From Sabethes cyaneus (lineage: Eukaryota; Arthropoda; Insecta; Diptera; Culicidae), in contig NC_071355.1 of NCBI RefSeq assembly GCF_943734655.1, positions 69,197,449 through 69,261,448 on the forward strand: a stretch of 64,000 nucleotides of DNA, in the 5' to 3' direction. The notes under the pieces were generated by a model. It saw nothing but the letters and a program-made list of their open reading frames with translations, had not been told where the DNA came from and made no database searches. The number at the start of each line of letters is the position of its first letter. Position 1 is the stretch's first letter. Of this stretch, positions 46,905 to 58,420 are shown piece by piece. Both the position numbers and the translations under genes were made by a program.

Positions 46905-47150
46905 AACGAGTGTTTCTTTGGAGCAGTTAATTAATAAAATATAGCACATTTTCTTACACTTTTAGGGTGACTGTGACGCCTAATAGGGTGACACAAATTT
47001 TTTTTTTTAAACCCGTCCAAAAAAATAGCGTCTTCACAAAAATTGTAGAACACACTAAAAAAGGCAACTTTGCTGCAAATAGTAACTATCTATCTCTTAC
47101 TGGTTGCGAAATTTAATGATTTGTTTAAAGAAACCACTTTAAAATCAAGC
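46905..47150 (+). repeat. Dispersed repeat E, copy 1
   Basis: Aligns with 63655-63900 on the same strand: GTGTTTCTTTGGAG.AGTTA, CCTAATAGGGTGA, TCTTCACAAAAATTGTAGAACACA and GCAACTTTG. Both copies are noncoding and moderately diverged. Family unknown. Confidence 0.65.
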
Positions 47151-47159
47151 AAAACAAAG

Positions 47160-47345
47160 CCATGGGTGTAAACGTCCTTCAGAACTTGACCCTTCTTTAT
47201 CGACAGACTTCGCAGCCGGTTATTAGAGTACAGGAAAATTACGGGGTTAGGGCAAAGATCCTATCAACTCTGTAGCGGCACCGATCAGTCGAGATTCGAA
47301 CATACGACTACCTGCTTGTTAGGCTAGCATTGTACCCAAAATTTT
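47160..47345 (-). repeat. tRNA-derived SINE, family A, copy 3
   Basis: The minus strand reads CAATGCTAGCCTAACAAGCA, then GTATGTTCGAATCTCGACTG (B-box), then CCCCGTAATTTTCCTGTAC and GGCTGCGAAGTCTGTCGATAA. The same body order as copies 1 and 2. The 5' A-box side lies near 47340. It again lies next to a GGAATTGGAATTTGAATG-type minisatellite scrap (47372-47395). Confidence 0.7.
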
Positions 47346-47481
47346 ACCCATTTTTCACTTGACTATTTTCGATTGGAATTGGAATTTGAATGTGAAAATA
47401 GTTTCTTTCCTAATATTTGACGAGCAACATTTCAAAAGGTCCAATGTGCAAATGAGAGATTTGCGTCTCGTCTCTTACCCC

Positions 47482-47984
47482 GAGCAAAATAATATAAAAA
47501 CAATATCAAACTATGTTATAATGCTATATTTTGTTATTGAATGGATATGGAGATACATTGATAACAAATTTTGTTATTCAGTAGATATGTAAAACAGTGG
47601 TTGTAAGATGAGCTCAATAACTGATTTTGTTATCATATCTTATTATAATCTTAAAATAACATTCGAAATATTTCATTAAATTTTATTTATTGATTAAAGA
47701 TATTTTAGATTATAAATATTTTATAAAATGATTTTTTAAAATCTCATATGCTATTGCATTTGTTATTCAAAACCTTAATAATACTAAAATATGTTATTCT
47801 AAACTGTGAATACAGTCATGTTATTGCTTTGTTATTCAAACACAAGTAGCTATTTTTTGGCCTTAAACGAGCAAAATTTTGATATTATTTTTTGTTATTT
47901 TACCAACTATGTCAGCCAAAACGAGACCAAATTTTGATATGAGTTATTCGATTTCCAATAACACATTTTGATATTATTTTGCTC
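47482..47984. mobile_element. MITE with GAGCAAAATAATAT ends
   Basis: GAGCAAAATAATATAAAAAC at 47482 and the complement of ...TTTTGATATTATTTTGCTC ending at 47984 form the inverted ends. The interior has many TTTTGTTATT motifs in both senses. Very AT-rich and noncoding. No clear target duplication. Confidence 0.6.
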
Positions 47985-49929
47985 TTCACTCCTGCTCAGG
48001 ACGCTTATTACGGCGGCATAAATGCACTTGAATGCGTCTATTTTGCATGAAACGGTTACTCTTGTTATTGAAAAGCTTATCCTTTAGAATAATTGGGTTG
48101 AAATGTATTTATGCCGAATTTAAGATTTTTGCTTTCTGACCTAAAATGAACAATCTGACAAAATTTGGTTCAAATCCGTGAAGGTCGATTACACGGATTC
48201 GAAGGTCGATTACGCCGGAATGACTAAAAAGTGATGAAAAGACGATAAAAAGATAGCAAAACAGTGACAAAACAGATGACACATGCCAAAAAAGACTACA
48301 AATGACGACAAAAAGACGTCTTTAAGAGCAACCAAAAACGCCACAAACATTGAAATCGTTAAGATTACAATATTTTGGCGTATTATTATCGGAGGTAAAA
48401 TTATAGTTATGATCAATAACTAAAAAAAATTTAAGCGATCTTGCCAATTTCCGCAGTTTCTCCTCTATACTATTCCATTTCCGTGCCGATTCGTTAACTT
48501 GGTCTTGATCGTCCTGCTGTTCATTCTTTGTACCAATGAATTTCCTACGGTTTCCACGGAAGTAGCAATTGGCACAAAAAACGCACAACTCGCGCCGGTG
48601 CATTTGATTGATTCAAGAAAATCAGCAAAATAAACATAAAGTTGACGATATGTTTTTTTATTGTTGCCTTTTCAACTCAATCTTACTTCAAATGCAAAAT
48701 TGTAATTTCAATTCGGCGTTGCTTTGTACGGCATGAACGATTTAAGATAATTTTACCCAATCATGAATATGAAACAACTCCCCCCTTTGCATTTAGTTCT
48801 GTGTGAAAACCATTCAGCATCCTCCATAACCGTCAAGCAGGGCAGTTCCGCCCTTTGTGCTTCGAACTTACTTATTTATACTAAATTTGAAAAAGTTATG
48901 TTTCAACATTTATAGAGCTTATCATTACCTACAAATTGTTGTTGAATTTGTATTTACGGTGCACTCCCGGTTTATACTGGAAGCTACTACACAAAGAGTG
49001 CTGCAATTAAATAAGTAAAAACGGTACACAAAGAGCAGGACAGTCACGTAAAGAGAAAGGTAATGAGTAAAAAATGGGTTTTCTGTTTAACTCTGTTATT
49101 ATCACGACTAACACACTCAACAATTAAAATTGGGATCATTAGAGAAAGGGAATGTTTATAATGTAATGTAAGTAGCATGCTTAAGCGACTCATCCGGAGT
49201 GAGTTCGAATGACCAATAAGATTAACACCTAACAGCAAAAAATATCTAGAAAACTTTACTTTTAGAATATTATTCGCCTGTTGAGAAATACTCCCTCAAA
49301 TAGTTTACTTCGAAAAAATTTAATCTATTTGGTTTTGTTGCACAATTACACGACATCCATCCAATAAAGTTGTAAAACGAACTTAATGGCTTAGTTTTTT
49401 ATTTTCAAATATTGGATAATTTGTCACCAATTCACCTAGGTCTAAGCTTACTCTTTAGAAATTTATTGAAACTTTGTAGGAGTGGGTACAAAGCTGGATT
49501 GAAATTCCAAAAACAACAATACAGTATTAACGTATCTGTTACTCTGCAACGGTACTCGTCGCTAATGCAAACTAACAGAAGTCCACAACTCCATCGATGG
49601 TATAAAACCGACTGAACAAAGCTCACTTGAAGAGCTTGACATTCATCCAGAAAGTATCAACATGCAACGAACCGTCAACTTCCTTTGATTCAGAATAAAT
49701 TAAATCGACCCAGCCAAAAAAACCGAAATCATCCAATTTATGACCACTTTGTGTATAACGTGTAAATCTATTGCTTTGTTATGTAGTAATTTCCCGTCCG
49801 GAAAATGACGAGTGAAAAAAAGAAAAAAAAACAACAGCGCGACGAACCTTATTAACACATTCCTGCCTGCCTTGCTTTTTTCGTACACTTTTTTGATTTC
49901 TCCTCCTGTCTGCCTTTCCTCCCATCCAC
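47985..49929. other. Intron-like sequence; MITE-related piece at 48870-49000
   Basis: AAATTTGAAAAAGTTATGT, ATAGAGCTTATCATTACCTA and GTATTTACGGTGCACTCC at 48870-48980 resemble the arm sequence of the MITE at 45036-45425. The rest shows no gene. It precedes the laminin G exon and would be its upstream intron. Confidence 0.4.
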
Positions 49930-49931
49930 AG

Positions 49932-50063
49932 TGCTATGCTCGTCACGGATTGCGTCGATACAAGTCGAGAAGGAGGCCTACTTCAATGGTTCGTCGTACC
50001 TCAGGTTAAAGACGCCAATGACCCTATGGAGCCATTCGGCGATAAGTTTTAAGACCTGCCGAG
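49932..50063 (+). CDS. Laminin G domain exon of a host gene
   Basis: 132 bp bounded by a pyrimidine-rich acceptor (CTTTCCTCCCATCCACAG ending at 49931) and a consensus donor, GAG/GTAAGTG, at 50063/50064. In the frame open across both sites the product includes QVEKEAYFNGSSYLRLKTPM and SHSAISFKTCRG. The F.G.SYL.L........SF.TC.G pattern is the start of a laminin G domain, found in extracellular neurexin-superfamily and basement-membrane proteins. Both ends are phase 1, a symmetric exon typical of extracellular domains. Which gene it belongs to cannot be told; axotactin/neurexin-like proteins are candidates by domain only. Confidence 0.6.
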
Positions 50064-50843
50064 GTAAGTGTAGTGTGTTTTTTTTCTTCCTTTATTTCCA
50101 TTTTCATTTCATCATCATTTCTTTGTTCTTCTACGACCGAATTGCTCCGGTTCTTGACGCGTCGCAGTTTGACCCCAGCGCGGCGGCGGCGGCCAGCAGC
50201 GGCTTCCTAATTTTCACCTACTATTTCAGCGTTTCAGTTTTCGTTATCCTACAGATATTGCTATTAGGTGTAGAAGAAACTGTGCAAGCTGCTTTGTCTG
50301 TGGTTTCACTCGAAGAAGCACGTGGAATCGCTATGAAAGCTAATTTTGATTGGTATGGAATAGGAAATCAAATTAGCTTCAAAGATTGAAGTTAAATTGT
50401 GTCTTAATGAATGCCAATTTTGCAATCATTTGTTTAATCATTTTTTGTAATCATGTGTAGGAAACTGCCGAAAAGTTTTTTTTTTCTTACGATTACTGGG
50501 TATTGAAATTTCTGTATTGACAAACGGAAACTATGTTCCTTAAATTACTACTTTCCCAAGATTTTTCTAATAATATACCAACAATTCTACGTTTTTGCGA
50601 AACCAGTGCTCATTTCTAACTCAGTTTTCTAACTGCAGCTAGAAATGCAACTAATTCAATTTTTCTAGAGGGGCTAAATCTTTTCATGATCTAACCCCTC
50701 CTAGTTCACAGCGAAAATTGGTGAAAGTTTTTGAGCTCAAGTTGTTACGTATCTACGGGTTCTCTATGATCGCCTCATTCAGATGACGCTGATAACAATA
50801 ATATAAATTAAACTACTCGACTATAAAGTATATATTTTTATAC
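50064..50843. other. Downstream intron-like sequence
   Basis: Follows the donor site. A GC-rich patch at 50157-50210 (GCGGCGGCGGCGGCCAGCAG) could be part of another exon, but no adequate acceptor precedes it. Nothing else supported. Confidence 0.35.
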
Positions 50844-51184
50844 GACCTGACCAAGGGTGGACTGGCCCAACGGGCAACCGGGCAAATGCCCGGTGGGCCC
50901 CAGTAAAAATTTCGTCGTTACACAAAATGAGATTTTCCAAAATTTTTATTTCAGTTAAACTCTTTCTACGACTCACGAATGTTCAATTGCTGGGGCCCCA
51001 TGATTCATGAAATCCTTTAACTTGAACTGTTGGGGCCCAAGCTCCGAAAATATTACCAGCTTCAATTCTGAGTATTTAAAAGTAGAATTAGTATTTCATC
51101 CGCAGTTATTTGACTACTTATAAATATTGAACTGTCGGCTTAAGCTCCATACTTAGTTTACTACAGTGGCGACGGTCCGTTATC

Positions 51185-53010
51185 GATCCTGCGCCGAATG
51201 AATTATGGTCCTCCAGTACTCAATCCTGGGCTACCTTTCTTCAAACCCGTCGAACACCAGCTGAACGTGCATTATCCTCGATAGCGCACATCTATCAGAG
51301 CGATGTCTACTCCGAAGTCTACGGCCTCTTCTTGATTCTCTGCTTAAAATAATTTTGGCTACTCTTTCGTCGGGCATTCTAGACACGTGACCAGCCCAGC
51401 GCAGACTGCTACACTGTACTATCTTCATTATAACAGCATATTTGCATTCTTAATACAGCTCGTGGTTCATGCGTCTGCGCTACACTCCATTTTAGATTTT
51501 GCAAAATTTTACGCTAAAACCCCAAGCATTCGTCGATCAGCTTCTTTTAGCGTCCATGATTCATGTCCGTAAAGGGCCACCGAGAGGATTAGTGTTCTCT
51601 AGAGCGTCAGTTTTATGTGAATTTGCAAGCTACGGGACTTCAGCTACAACATGTAATGCCTGCGTGAAGGCCAATTCGCAACTGCAATTAGTCGTTTTAT
51701 TTTACGACTTACATCGTTGTCACATGTCACGAGCATACCAAAATATATTCAGTTCCTCTTCGACACCAACACCATTTGGATTTCCACGCCATGTACTTCA
51801 TTTTGGCGGTGTTAATAGTAAGTCCCAATTTCTCAATAAATGACCTAAAGGCTTCTTTCGCTGCTCTACTTTTGATTTCGGTGATATCGACGTCATCGTC
51901 ATCCGCAAAATCAAAAAGCACGTGAGGTCTCATCTGCTATACTGACTCAAAATTTTTACTCATCCAGCGTCACACGAATCAACGTAACTAGTTCTGTGGG
52001 AAAACCATGTCCTAGCGTTAACTGTCACAGCTCATTTCGTTTGAGTGAATCGTATGTCGCCTTGAAATCCATAGAAATATGATGAGTCTGCAAGTTGTTC
52101 TCCCGGAACTTGTCAGTTACTAGACTCAGGGTAAATATCTGATCCATCGTGAAGCGACCCTCATGAAAATCAGCTTGATACTCGCCGACGAAGAACTCAG
52201 CTAACGGACTCAGTCTAAAACACAGGATAGGGAGAGCACCTTACAGGCAAAATAGAGCAACGTAATGCCTCGATAGTTTTTACTGTCAAGTCGATGTCCG
52301 TTTTTAAAATTATGGGAAATGAGGCAAATCAATCACTCCTCTGATATTTATTTTCCTCCCATATTCTGTTCCTAACAATGAGGTGGCGAATTGTTTCGTA
52401 CAGCTGCTCGCTCCCCGCTTTTAGAAGTTCAATCAGGATACCATCTTTTACAGCAACCTTACCGTTTTTCAGCTCACTGATTGCTCTTTTGACCTCCTCC
52501 TGTATTGGTGGCTCCACAGTTTGGCCGTCGCTCAAAATTCTTATCCTGTACCTGCTGATCTTCGTGTTTACTTCTCTATTCAACAGCGTCTGGAAATACT
52601 CTTCCACCTGGCTGCTACCGTCGTTTTGTCAGTAAGCAGCTTGCCAGCACTATGATTGCACATCACAGGCATGGCAAAATTCTTGCACCTGACAGTTTTG
52701 TAGAAACTCCGTGTGTCGTTTCTGGCGAACCTCTCCTCTGGACTGGCGAGCACGTGCTCTTCGTACTGGCGTTTTTAGACGGTGGGTTCTTTTTTCCGCA
52801 GCTCTACCAGGACGAACCAAAAAGATTCGCGCAGAGTCTAGAGCATTCCTCACAATAGAATCGTGTAAAGATATTCTGCAGAGGATTCGCACAGAATACC
52901 TTGCTTATAGAAGCAGGATTCTTATAGGAAAATCCAAGAATTTAATCCCAGGGATAGCTGTAACTCGGCACGGGAATCGCCTGCACTATGAACTGTTCTG
53001 TTCTGACGTG
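51185..53010 (-). pseudogene. RTE-like retrotransposon, 5'-truncated (subfamily 2)
   Basis: Minus-strand order: linker near 52650-52892 (RKRHTEFLQNCQVQEF), RT N-terminal part 52329-52607 (EEYFQTLLNRE, EVKRAISELKNGKVAVKDGI), then 51727-51933 with the catalytic region FADDDDVDI and GLTINTAKMKYM. The C-terminal part is at 51231-51428 (LRWAGHVSRMPDERVAKIIL, SRRGRRL). The endonuclease is missing. Several frame breaks. The C-terminal sequence is closest to the fragment at 28565-29018. Confidence 0.8.
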
Positions 53011-53224
53011 TAGACGCAGTAAGCTACTCATATATATTGAACTGTTGACATCCTATCATTTATAAAATCGCCTTATTTGAAACTGGCAATTTTGCATGTC
53101 ATTAACCCTATAACCTAAAATCTGCAGAAGTATAAATGGGTGATAGATGAGGAAAGCGTTGCATTGCTGGCAAAGTGGCACTCATCATAATGTGGAAAGT
53201 TCTCTTGCGGGTTCGCTGAAGGAC

Positions 53225-53625
53225 GGTCAGTAAAGAATCAAATATTCACACTGCGGCGGATCCTCCAAAAAGTCCATGAATACAGAATTCAACTCACAAT
53301 TATTTCATTGATTTCAAAGTTGCGTATGATACCATCGACCGTAAAAGCATGGCCATTCTAACCTCGCAGGGGACTTTATCAACGTCATGGTCCCTCATGC
53401 GGGCTGCTCAACGTGCCGTTACAGGATGTTATGAAAGGAGCAACACACAGGCACAATCTTCAGCAAATCTAGTTAGTTCGTCTGCTTTGCCAATGAAATG
53501 GATATTGTCGATAGAACAACATCTGTGGTGGTGGCTGAACCAGCTAAAACTGAAAGTAGCGAAGATTGGGTGGAAGAAAAGTGCGTCCAAACTAAAGTAC
53601 CGTGAACCGCTAATATGACGCACAC
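53225..53625 (+). pseudogene. RTE-like reverse transcriptase fragment, plus strand
   Basis: FTLRRILQKVHEYRIQ matches the QIFTLRQIL.KCREF segment. It is followed by a decayed ISLISKL..YD motif A, then RRGLYQRHGPSCGLLNVPL, a decayed RRGLRQGDGLSCLLFNIAL motif B, and CFANEMDIVDRTT in place of FADDVDIIGRT. The catalytic ADD is lost. Stops interrupt it. It lies opposite in strand to the fragment at 51185-53010, so it is a separate insertion or an inverted piece. Confidence 0.65.
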
Positions 53626-54006
53626 GCTAAAAGCTGGTAACTCGGTCCTAATAACGACTGAGTTTGTTTTGTTTCGAGCATCGAGCCGTTATGCTGACCG
53701 TTCTCCCGATACTCGACACTCGACAGTGCCTGAGTCGAGTCGAGTTGCACGGCATGACTTACAAAATAGAGCCCATATTCATTCGATTTACTGTCCTTGT
53801 AACGCTGATATCTTTTGAGTAGATGTCGTTTTTTGTGCTAATTTACTGTCATGAGAATATTGCAAACTGGGGCCCCTAATCTCAAGGGCCCGGTGGGCCC
53901 TTTGGCTCCCAGTTCGCCCGTGAACCTGACTATCATTTTAAGTTTGTCATTTTGCGAGTTGCGTACTGCAACTATTCATGATTTAAATTTATCCAAAATC
54001 AAGAAA

Positions 54007-54753
54007 TTAATCGTTTTCATCCGACATCCTAACGACGTGTCCGGCCCACCGCAACCTACCCACTTTCGCTAGGTATACGATGGGAATCTCTCCAAACAGT
54101 ACCTGTAGCTCGTGGTTCGTACGCCTCTGCCACCCTTTGTTTTCAGTTTGTACCCTGCCGAAAGTTGCCCGCAACACCTTCCACTCGAATACGGCGAGGG
54201 CGTGCATGTCCTCCATGATCAATGTCGCAGCTTCAAGTCTATCAAGAATTACCGGCCTACTAATAGTTTTGAATATTTAATTTTAGTCCAATCTTCCTAG
54301 ACTCCACTTTCAGTCTACGAAGTTTCTGACTATGATAAGCCAAAGCCATCTGCGACGCCTAGGAGACTATTCTGGCAACCAATAAGCATTACCAATGCAA
54401 TTCAAATTATCGAATGATGTGTTTCGCGCGCATCTCAGAGATCGCCCTTCGAGACGCCACGAACGCTGAGATGGTAACGGTAACGGTTTATTCTAAATGG
54501 TATTCAACATCACTCTTGAGAGGGTGATTCTGCATCCAAAATTTTATTCAAAATTCTTCTTATCAGTAATCGCTGCAAATAAGCATTGTCAGCACTAAGT
54601 CAGCGCACTGTCAGCCAGTTGAGTAGCCGCATATATTCCCAAAATAATACTTAAATAGCTTTTAAGGTGACATTAACACGAGACATTAACGTCTCGGAGG
54701 GCGATCTCCGAGATGCGCACGAAACACATCATTCGATCCAATGTAGCTCTAGA
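54007..54753 (-). pseudogene. Older RTE-like copy, left part
   Basis: 54007-54265 encodes, on the minus strand, ALAVFEWKVLRATFGRVQTE, RRTNHELQVLFGEIP and VGRLRWAGHVVRMSDEND, the C-terminal region. 54690-54753 carries the motif-B neighbourhood (as DNA CGAGATGCGCACGAAACACA), matching 5985-6015 of the first RTE copy. The 425 bp between are not collinear: 54410-54456 is an inverted copy of 54690-54736, so this copy has been rearranged. Confidence 0.7.
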
Positions 54754-57700
54754 CCCCACAGTGGTTCACAGCCTCTTACCTAGCAACTCCTACCCCAACC
54801 TCCTCGTGGTACCAGCCAGGATACGAGCAACCTCGGGTTGAGATCGGGTAACCAACCCCGGTGGAAACCAAGGTCGTATGCTGACAGGGGGGAGGGCTCC
54901 TTCGAGCTACGTTGGCCCTCCGGCGATACTGTGGGGTTGGTTGCGGGCTTTGCAAGCCTGAACCACTAAAAAAACCAAAGCAATGGACTCCGTAAGTAAT
55001 AATAATAACTCTAATCGGAACAATCGGCAAAGACCCAGGCGACGAAAACGGACTAACGATTGGAAATTAGGAACATGGAACTGTCGGTCTCTAAATTTCC
55101 TCGGAAGTACCCACGTGCTTTCTAAAGAAGTGAAGAGCCGCAAGTTCGACATCGTAGCGCTGCAGGAGGTATGCTGGAAAGGAACGATGGTACGTACGTA
55201 TAGAGATGGTCATACCATCTACCAGAGCTGCGGCAATACACACGAGCTGGGCACAGCTTTTATAGTGATGGGCGAGATGCAGAAGCGGGTGATCGGGTGG
55301 TGGCCGATCAACCCCCGAATGTGCAGATTAAGAATCAAGGGCCGATTCTTCAATATAAGCATAATTAACGTGCACAGCCCTCACCTGGGAAGTACCGATG
55401 ATGACAAAGACGAATTCTACGCGCAGTTGGAGCGTGAATACGACCGCTGCCCAAGACATGATGTCAAAATTATCATCGGGGACTGTAATGCTCAGGTTGG
55501 TCAGGAGGAGGAATTCAAACCGGTGATTGGACGGTTCAGCGCTCACCCGCAAACGAACGAAAACGGCCTAAGACTTGTCGACTTCGCCGCCTCCAAGAAC
55601 ATGGCCATACGTAGTACCTTCTTCCAGCATAACCTCTACCATCGGTACACCTGGAGATCACCCAACCAGACAGAATCACAAATCGACCACGTTCTGATAG
55701 ATGGTCGGCACTTTTCAGACATTATCGACCTCAGAACCTATCCGGGCGCTAACATTGATTCGGATCACTACCTAGTGATGGTAAGGATACGTCAAAAACT
55801 ATCTGTTGTGAACAACATACGATACCGCCGCCCGCCACGGTATAACCTAGCGCGACTGAAGCAACCAGAGGTCGCCGAAAACTACGCGTTATCTCTCGAA
55901 ACCGCGCTGCCGGAAGAGGGAGAGCTGGATGAAGCCCCTCTTGAAGACTGTTGGAATGCCGTGAAAACAGCCATTAACAGCGTAGCGGAGAACGTCCTAG
56001 GCAGTGTGGCACCGAATCGACGTAACGAATGGTTTGACGAGGAATGCCAGTAGATATTGAATGAGAAGAACGCAGCGCGGGTACAAATGCTGCGTAGAGC
56101 CACCCGTCAGAATGTGGAGCGATACAAACAGAAGCGGAGGCAGCAAACCCGACTCTTCAAGGAAAAGAAGCGCCACCAAGAGGAGAAGGAGTGCGAAGAA
56201 CTCGAACAGCTGTACCGCTTTCACGACACACGGAAGTTCTATCAGAAACTCAACGGATCTCGCAAAGGCTTCGTGCCGCGGGCCGAAATGTGCAGAGATA
56301 AAGATGGAGGTATCTTGACTGATGACCGTGCGGTGATCGAAAGGTGGAAGCAGCACTACGATGAACACCTGAATGGCGTGCAGGCGGAAGACCATGATAG
56401 CGGAGGAAGTGACCACATTGGTGCAGCAAGCGACGAAGATGTGCCACCCCCATCGATAAGGGAAGTTAAAGAAGCCATCCAGCGGCTGAAGAACAACAAA
56501 GCAGCGGGAAAGGATGGCATTGGAGCGGAACTTATTAAAATGGGCCCGGACAAGCTGGCCGGCTGTCTGCATCAATTGATTGTCAAGATTTGGGATACGG
56601 AACGACTACCGGAGGAGTGGAAAGACGGGGTTATCTGCCCTATCTACAAGAAAGGTGATAAGCTAGATTGTGAGAACTACCGAGCCATCACTATCCTGAA
56701 TGCCGCCTACAAAGTGCTGTCCCAAGTCCTCTTTCATCGACTATCGCCAATAGCCAATAGATTTGTGGGAAGTTACCAGGCCGGCTTCATGGAGGGTCGG
56801 TCTACAACAGACCAAATCTTCACCCTGCGGCAGATCCTCCAGAAGTGCCGCGAATTCCGAGTCCCCACGCACCACCTGTTCATCGATTTTAAAGCCGCAT
56901 ATGATAGCGTAAACCGACAAGAGCTATGGAAAATTTTGGACGAAAACGGCTTTCCGGGTAAGCTTACTAGACTTATCATGGCTACGATGGATGGGATCCA
57001 GTGCTGTGTGAGAATCTCGGGTGGATTGTCGGACCCATTCGAATCTCGCAGGGGACTTCGACAAGGAGATGGTCTTTCCTGCCTGCTATTCAACATTGCG
57101 CTTGAAGGTGTTATAAGGCGAGCGGCGATCGAAATGCGGGGCACGATTTTCAATAAATCCAGTCAATTTATCTGCTTTGCTGACGACGTGGATGCTGTCG
57201 GCAGAACATTTGAGGCGGTGGAAGATCAGTACACCAGACCGAAACGCGAAGCAGAGAAGATTGGATTGCAGATAAATACGTCTAAAACGAAGAATATGCT
57301 GGCGGGCGGGACCGAGCGCGACAGGGCTCGCTTGGGCAGCACCGTGGTAATCGACGGGGATGAGTTCGAGGTAGTCGACGAGTTCGTATACCTTGGCTCG
57401 CTGGCAACAGCTGGCTACCAGCCGTGAGATTAAAAGACGTATTATCAGCGGAAGTCGGGCCTACTACGGACTCCACAAACACTTGCGGTCGAACAATCTG
57501 AGCCCCCGTACAAAGTGCACATTGTACAAAACGCTAATTAGACCGGTTGTCCTCTACGGGCACGAAACGTGGACATTGCTAGAAGAGGACCTACGAGCAC
57601 TCGGAGTTTTCGAACGGCGGGTGCTAAGAACCATCTTTGGCGGAGTGCAAGAGAACGGTGTATGGAGGCGAAGAATGAACCACGAGCTCGCGCGTCTCTA

Positions 57701-57986
57701 CGGCGAACCAAGTATTCAGAAAGTGGTTAAAGCTGGACGGATACGTTGGGCAGAACATGTTGCTAGAATGCCGGACAACTATCCTGCAAAAATGGTTTTC
57801 GCATCAAATCCGGTAGGAACAAGACGAAGAGGGGCACAGCGAGCGAGGTGGCAATACCAGGTGGAGCGAGATCTGGCGAGCACTGGGTGCCCGCGGAACT
57901 GGAGATCAGTTGCCATGGACCGAAACAGATGGAGAAATTATACTGCGCAGGCCTTGTCATAAGACGTTAGGCCAATTAAGTAGTAA
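54754..57986 (+). mobile_element. RTE-like retrotransposon, young and nearly intact
   Basis: An 11-bp target duplication, GTAGCTCTAGA, lies at 54743-54753 and 57987-57997. The element starts CCCCACAGTGG and ends CCAATTAAGTAGTAA, a short TAAG-type tail. The leader is 229 bp with no open frame and is shared with the copy at 5231-8183. Coding 54983-57962. It is inserted antisense in an older relative, whose sequence resumes at 57987. Clade naming (RTE) rests on gene order, the APE-RT layout without RNase H, and the simple-repeat tail. Confidence 0.9.
54983..57962 (+). pseudogene. RTE-like endonuclease/reverse transcriptase, two lesions
   Basis: ATG 54983 starts MDSVSNNNNSNRNNRQRP. Endonuclease motifs: GTWNCRSL, IVALQEVCW (55150), IIGDCNAQVG (55475) and NIDSDHYLVMV (55752). 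The frame meets a TAG at 56051-56053 and continues in the same frame. RT motifs: LKNNKAAGKDGIGAELIK, LFIDFKAAYDSV (56878), RRGLRQGDGLSCLLFNIALE (57050) and FADDVDAVGRT (57175). A frameshift at about 57410-57427 precedes the C-terminal part, TLIRPVVLYGHETWTL, RRRMNHELARLYGE, IRWAEHVARMP and a basic WRNY end, to TAA 57962. All catalytic residues are present; one nonsense codon and one frameshift are the only evident defects. Confidence 0.9.
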
Positions 57987-57997
57987 GTAGCTCTAGA

Positions 57998-58420
57998 TAG
58001 TCGCGTCAGTTTATCCGAAAAACCATATTCGTGTATTATCTGCCATAGCTGGTTTCGATCGACTGTATTATATGCCGCTTTGAGGTCAATGGAGATGTGA
58101 CACGTGGACACGTTGTACTCCCGACAATTCTGCAAGATCTATCAGATGATAAAAATTTGGTCCGCAGTGGTACGAGCCCTCATGAAGCCGGCCTGATAAT
58201 TTCCTACAAACCCCTGTACTATCTATCGGTGACAAATGGTGTAACATAACCTGGGGGGATCTTGTAAACTGCGATTACCAGCACTTTGTCAGGATAGTTG
58301 CAGCAGTCAACCCTTTTTGTAGATAGGACAAACCACGTCTTCTATTTCTTCAGTGGCTTCTGCTGTAGGCCTTCAACAACTCGATTTCTCGTTTGACTTC
58401 TTGGCGATCAGGTACTTAGG
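57998..58420 (-). pseudogene. Older RTE-like copy, right part
   Basis: Continues the copy interrupted at 54753: on the minus strand it encodes LIDLKAAYNTVDRNQLWQII and HEYGFSDKLTRLSRAT (57998-58135), then upstream YQAGFMRARTTADQIF-like sequence, ending at about 58420 where the block matching 6540 of the first copy stops. Broken by stops. Its right edge is the tail of the next RTE-like copy. Confidence 0.75.

Larger units (their letters stand above)
50852..53922. mobile_element. hAT-like element enclosing RTE fragments
   Basis: Left tip CAAGGGTGGACTGG (50852-50865) and right tip, read inward on the minus strand, CACGGGCGAACTGG (from 53922) match at 11 of 14 positions. GACCTGAC (50844-50851) and AACCTGAC (53923-53930) flank them, an 8-bp duplication with one change. 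Sub-terminal GCCCGGTGGGCCC occurs near both ends. No hAT transposase is visible; the interior is largely two RTE-like fragments of opposite strand. Confidence 0.65.

Noticed and set aside
36593..49932. A single gene joining the 36.6-kb first exon to the laminin G exon
   Set aside because: Phases are compatible, but that has a one-in-three chance and nothing else links them; no signal peptide is encoded.
55328..57153. Minus-strand frames up to 192 codons opposite the RTE-like coding region
   Set aside because: Shadow frames of a well-supported plus-strand protein.
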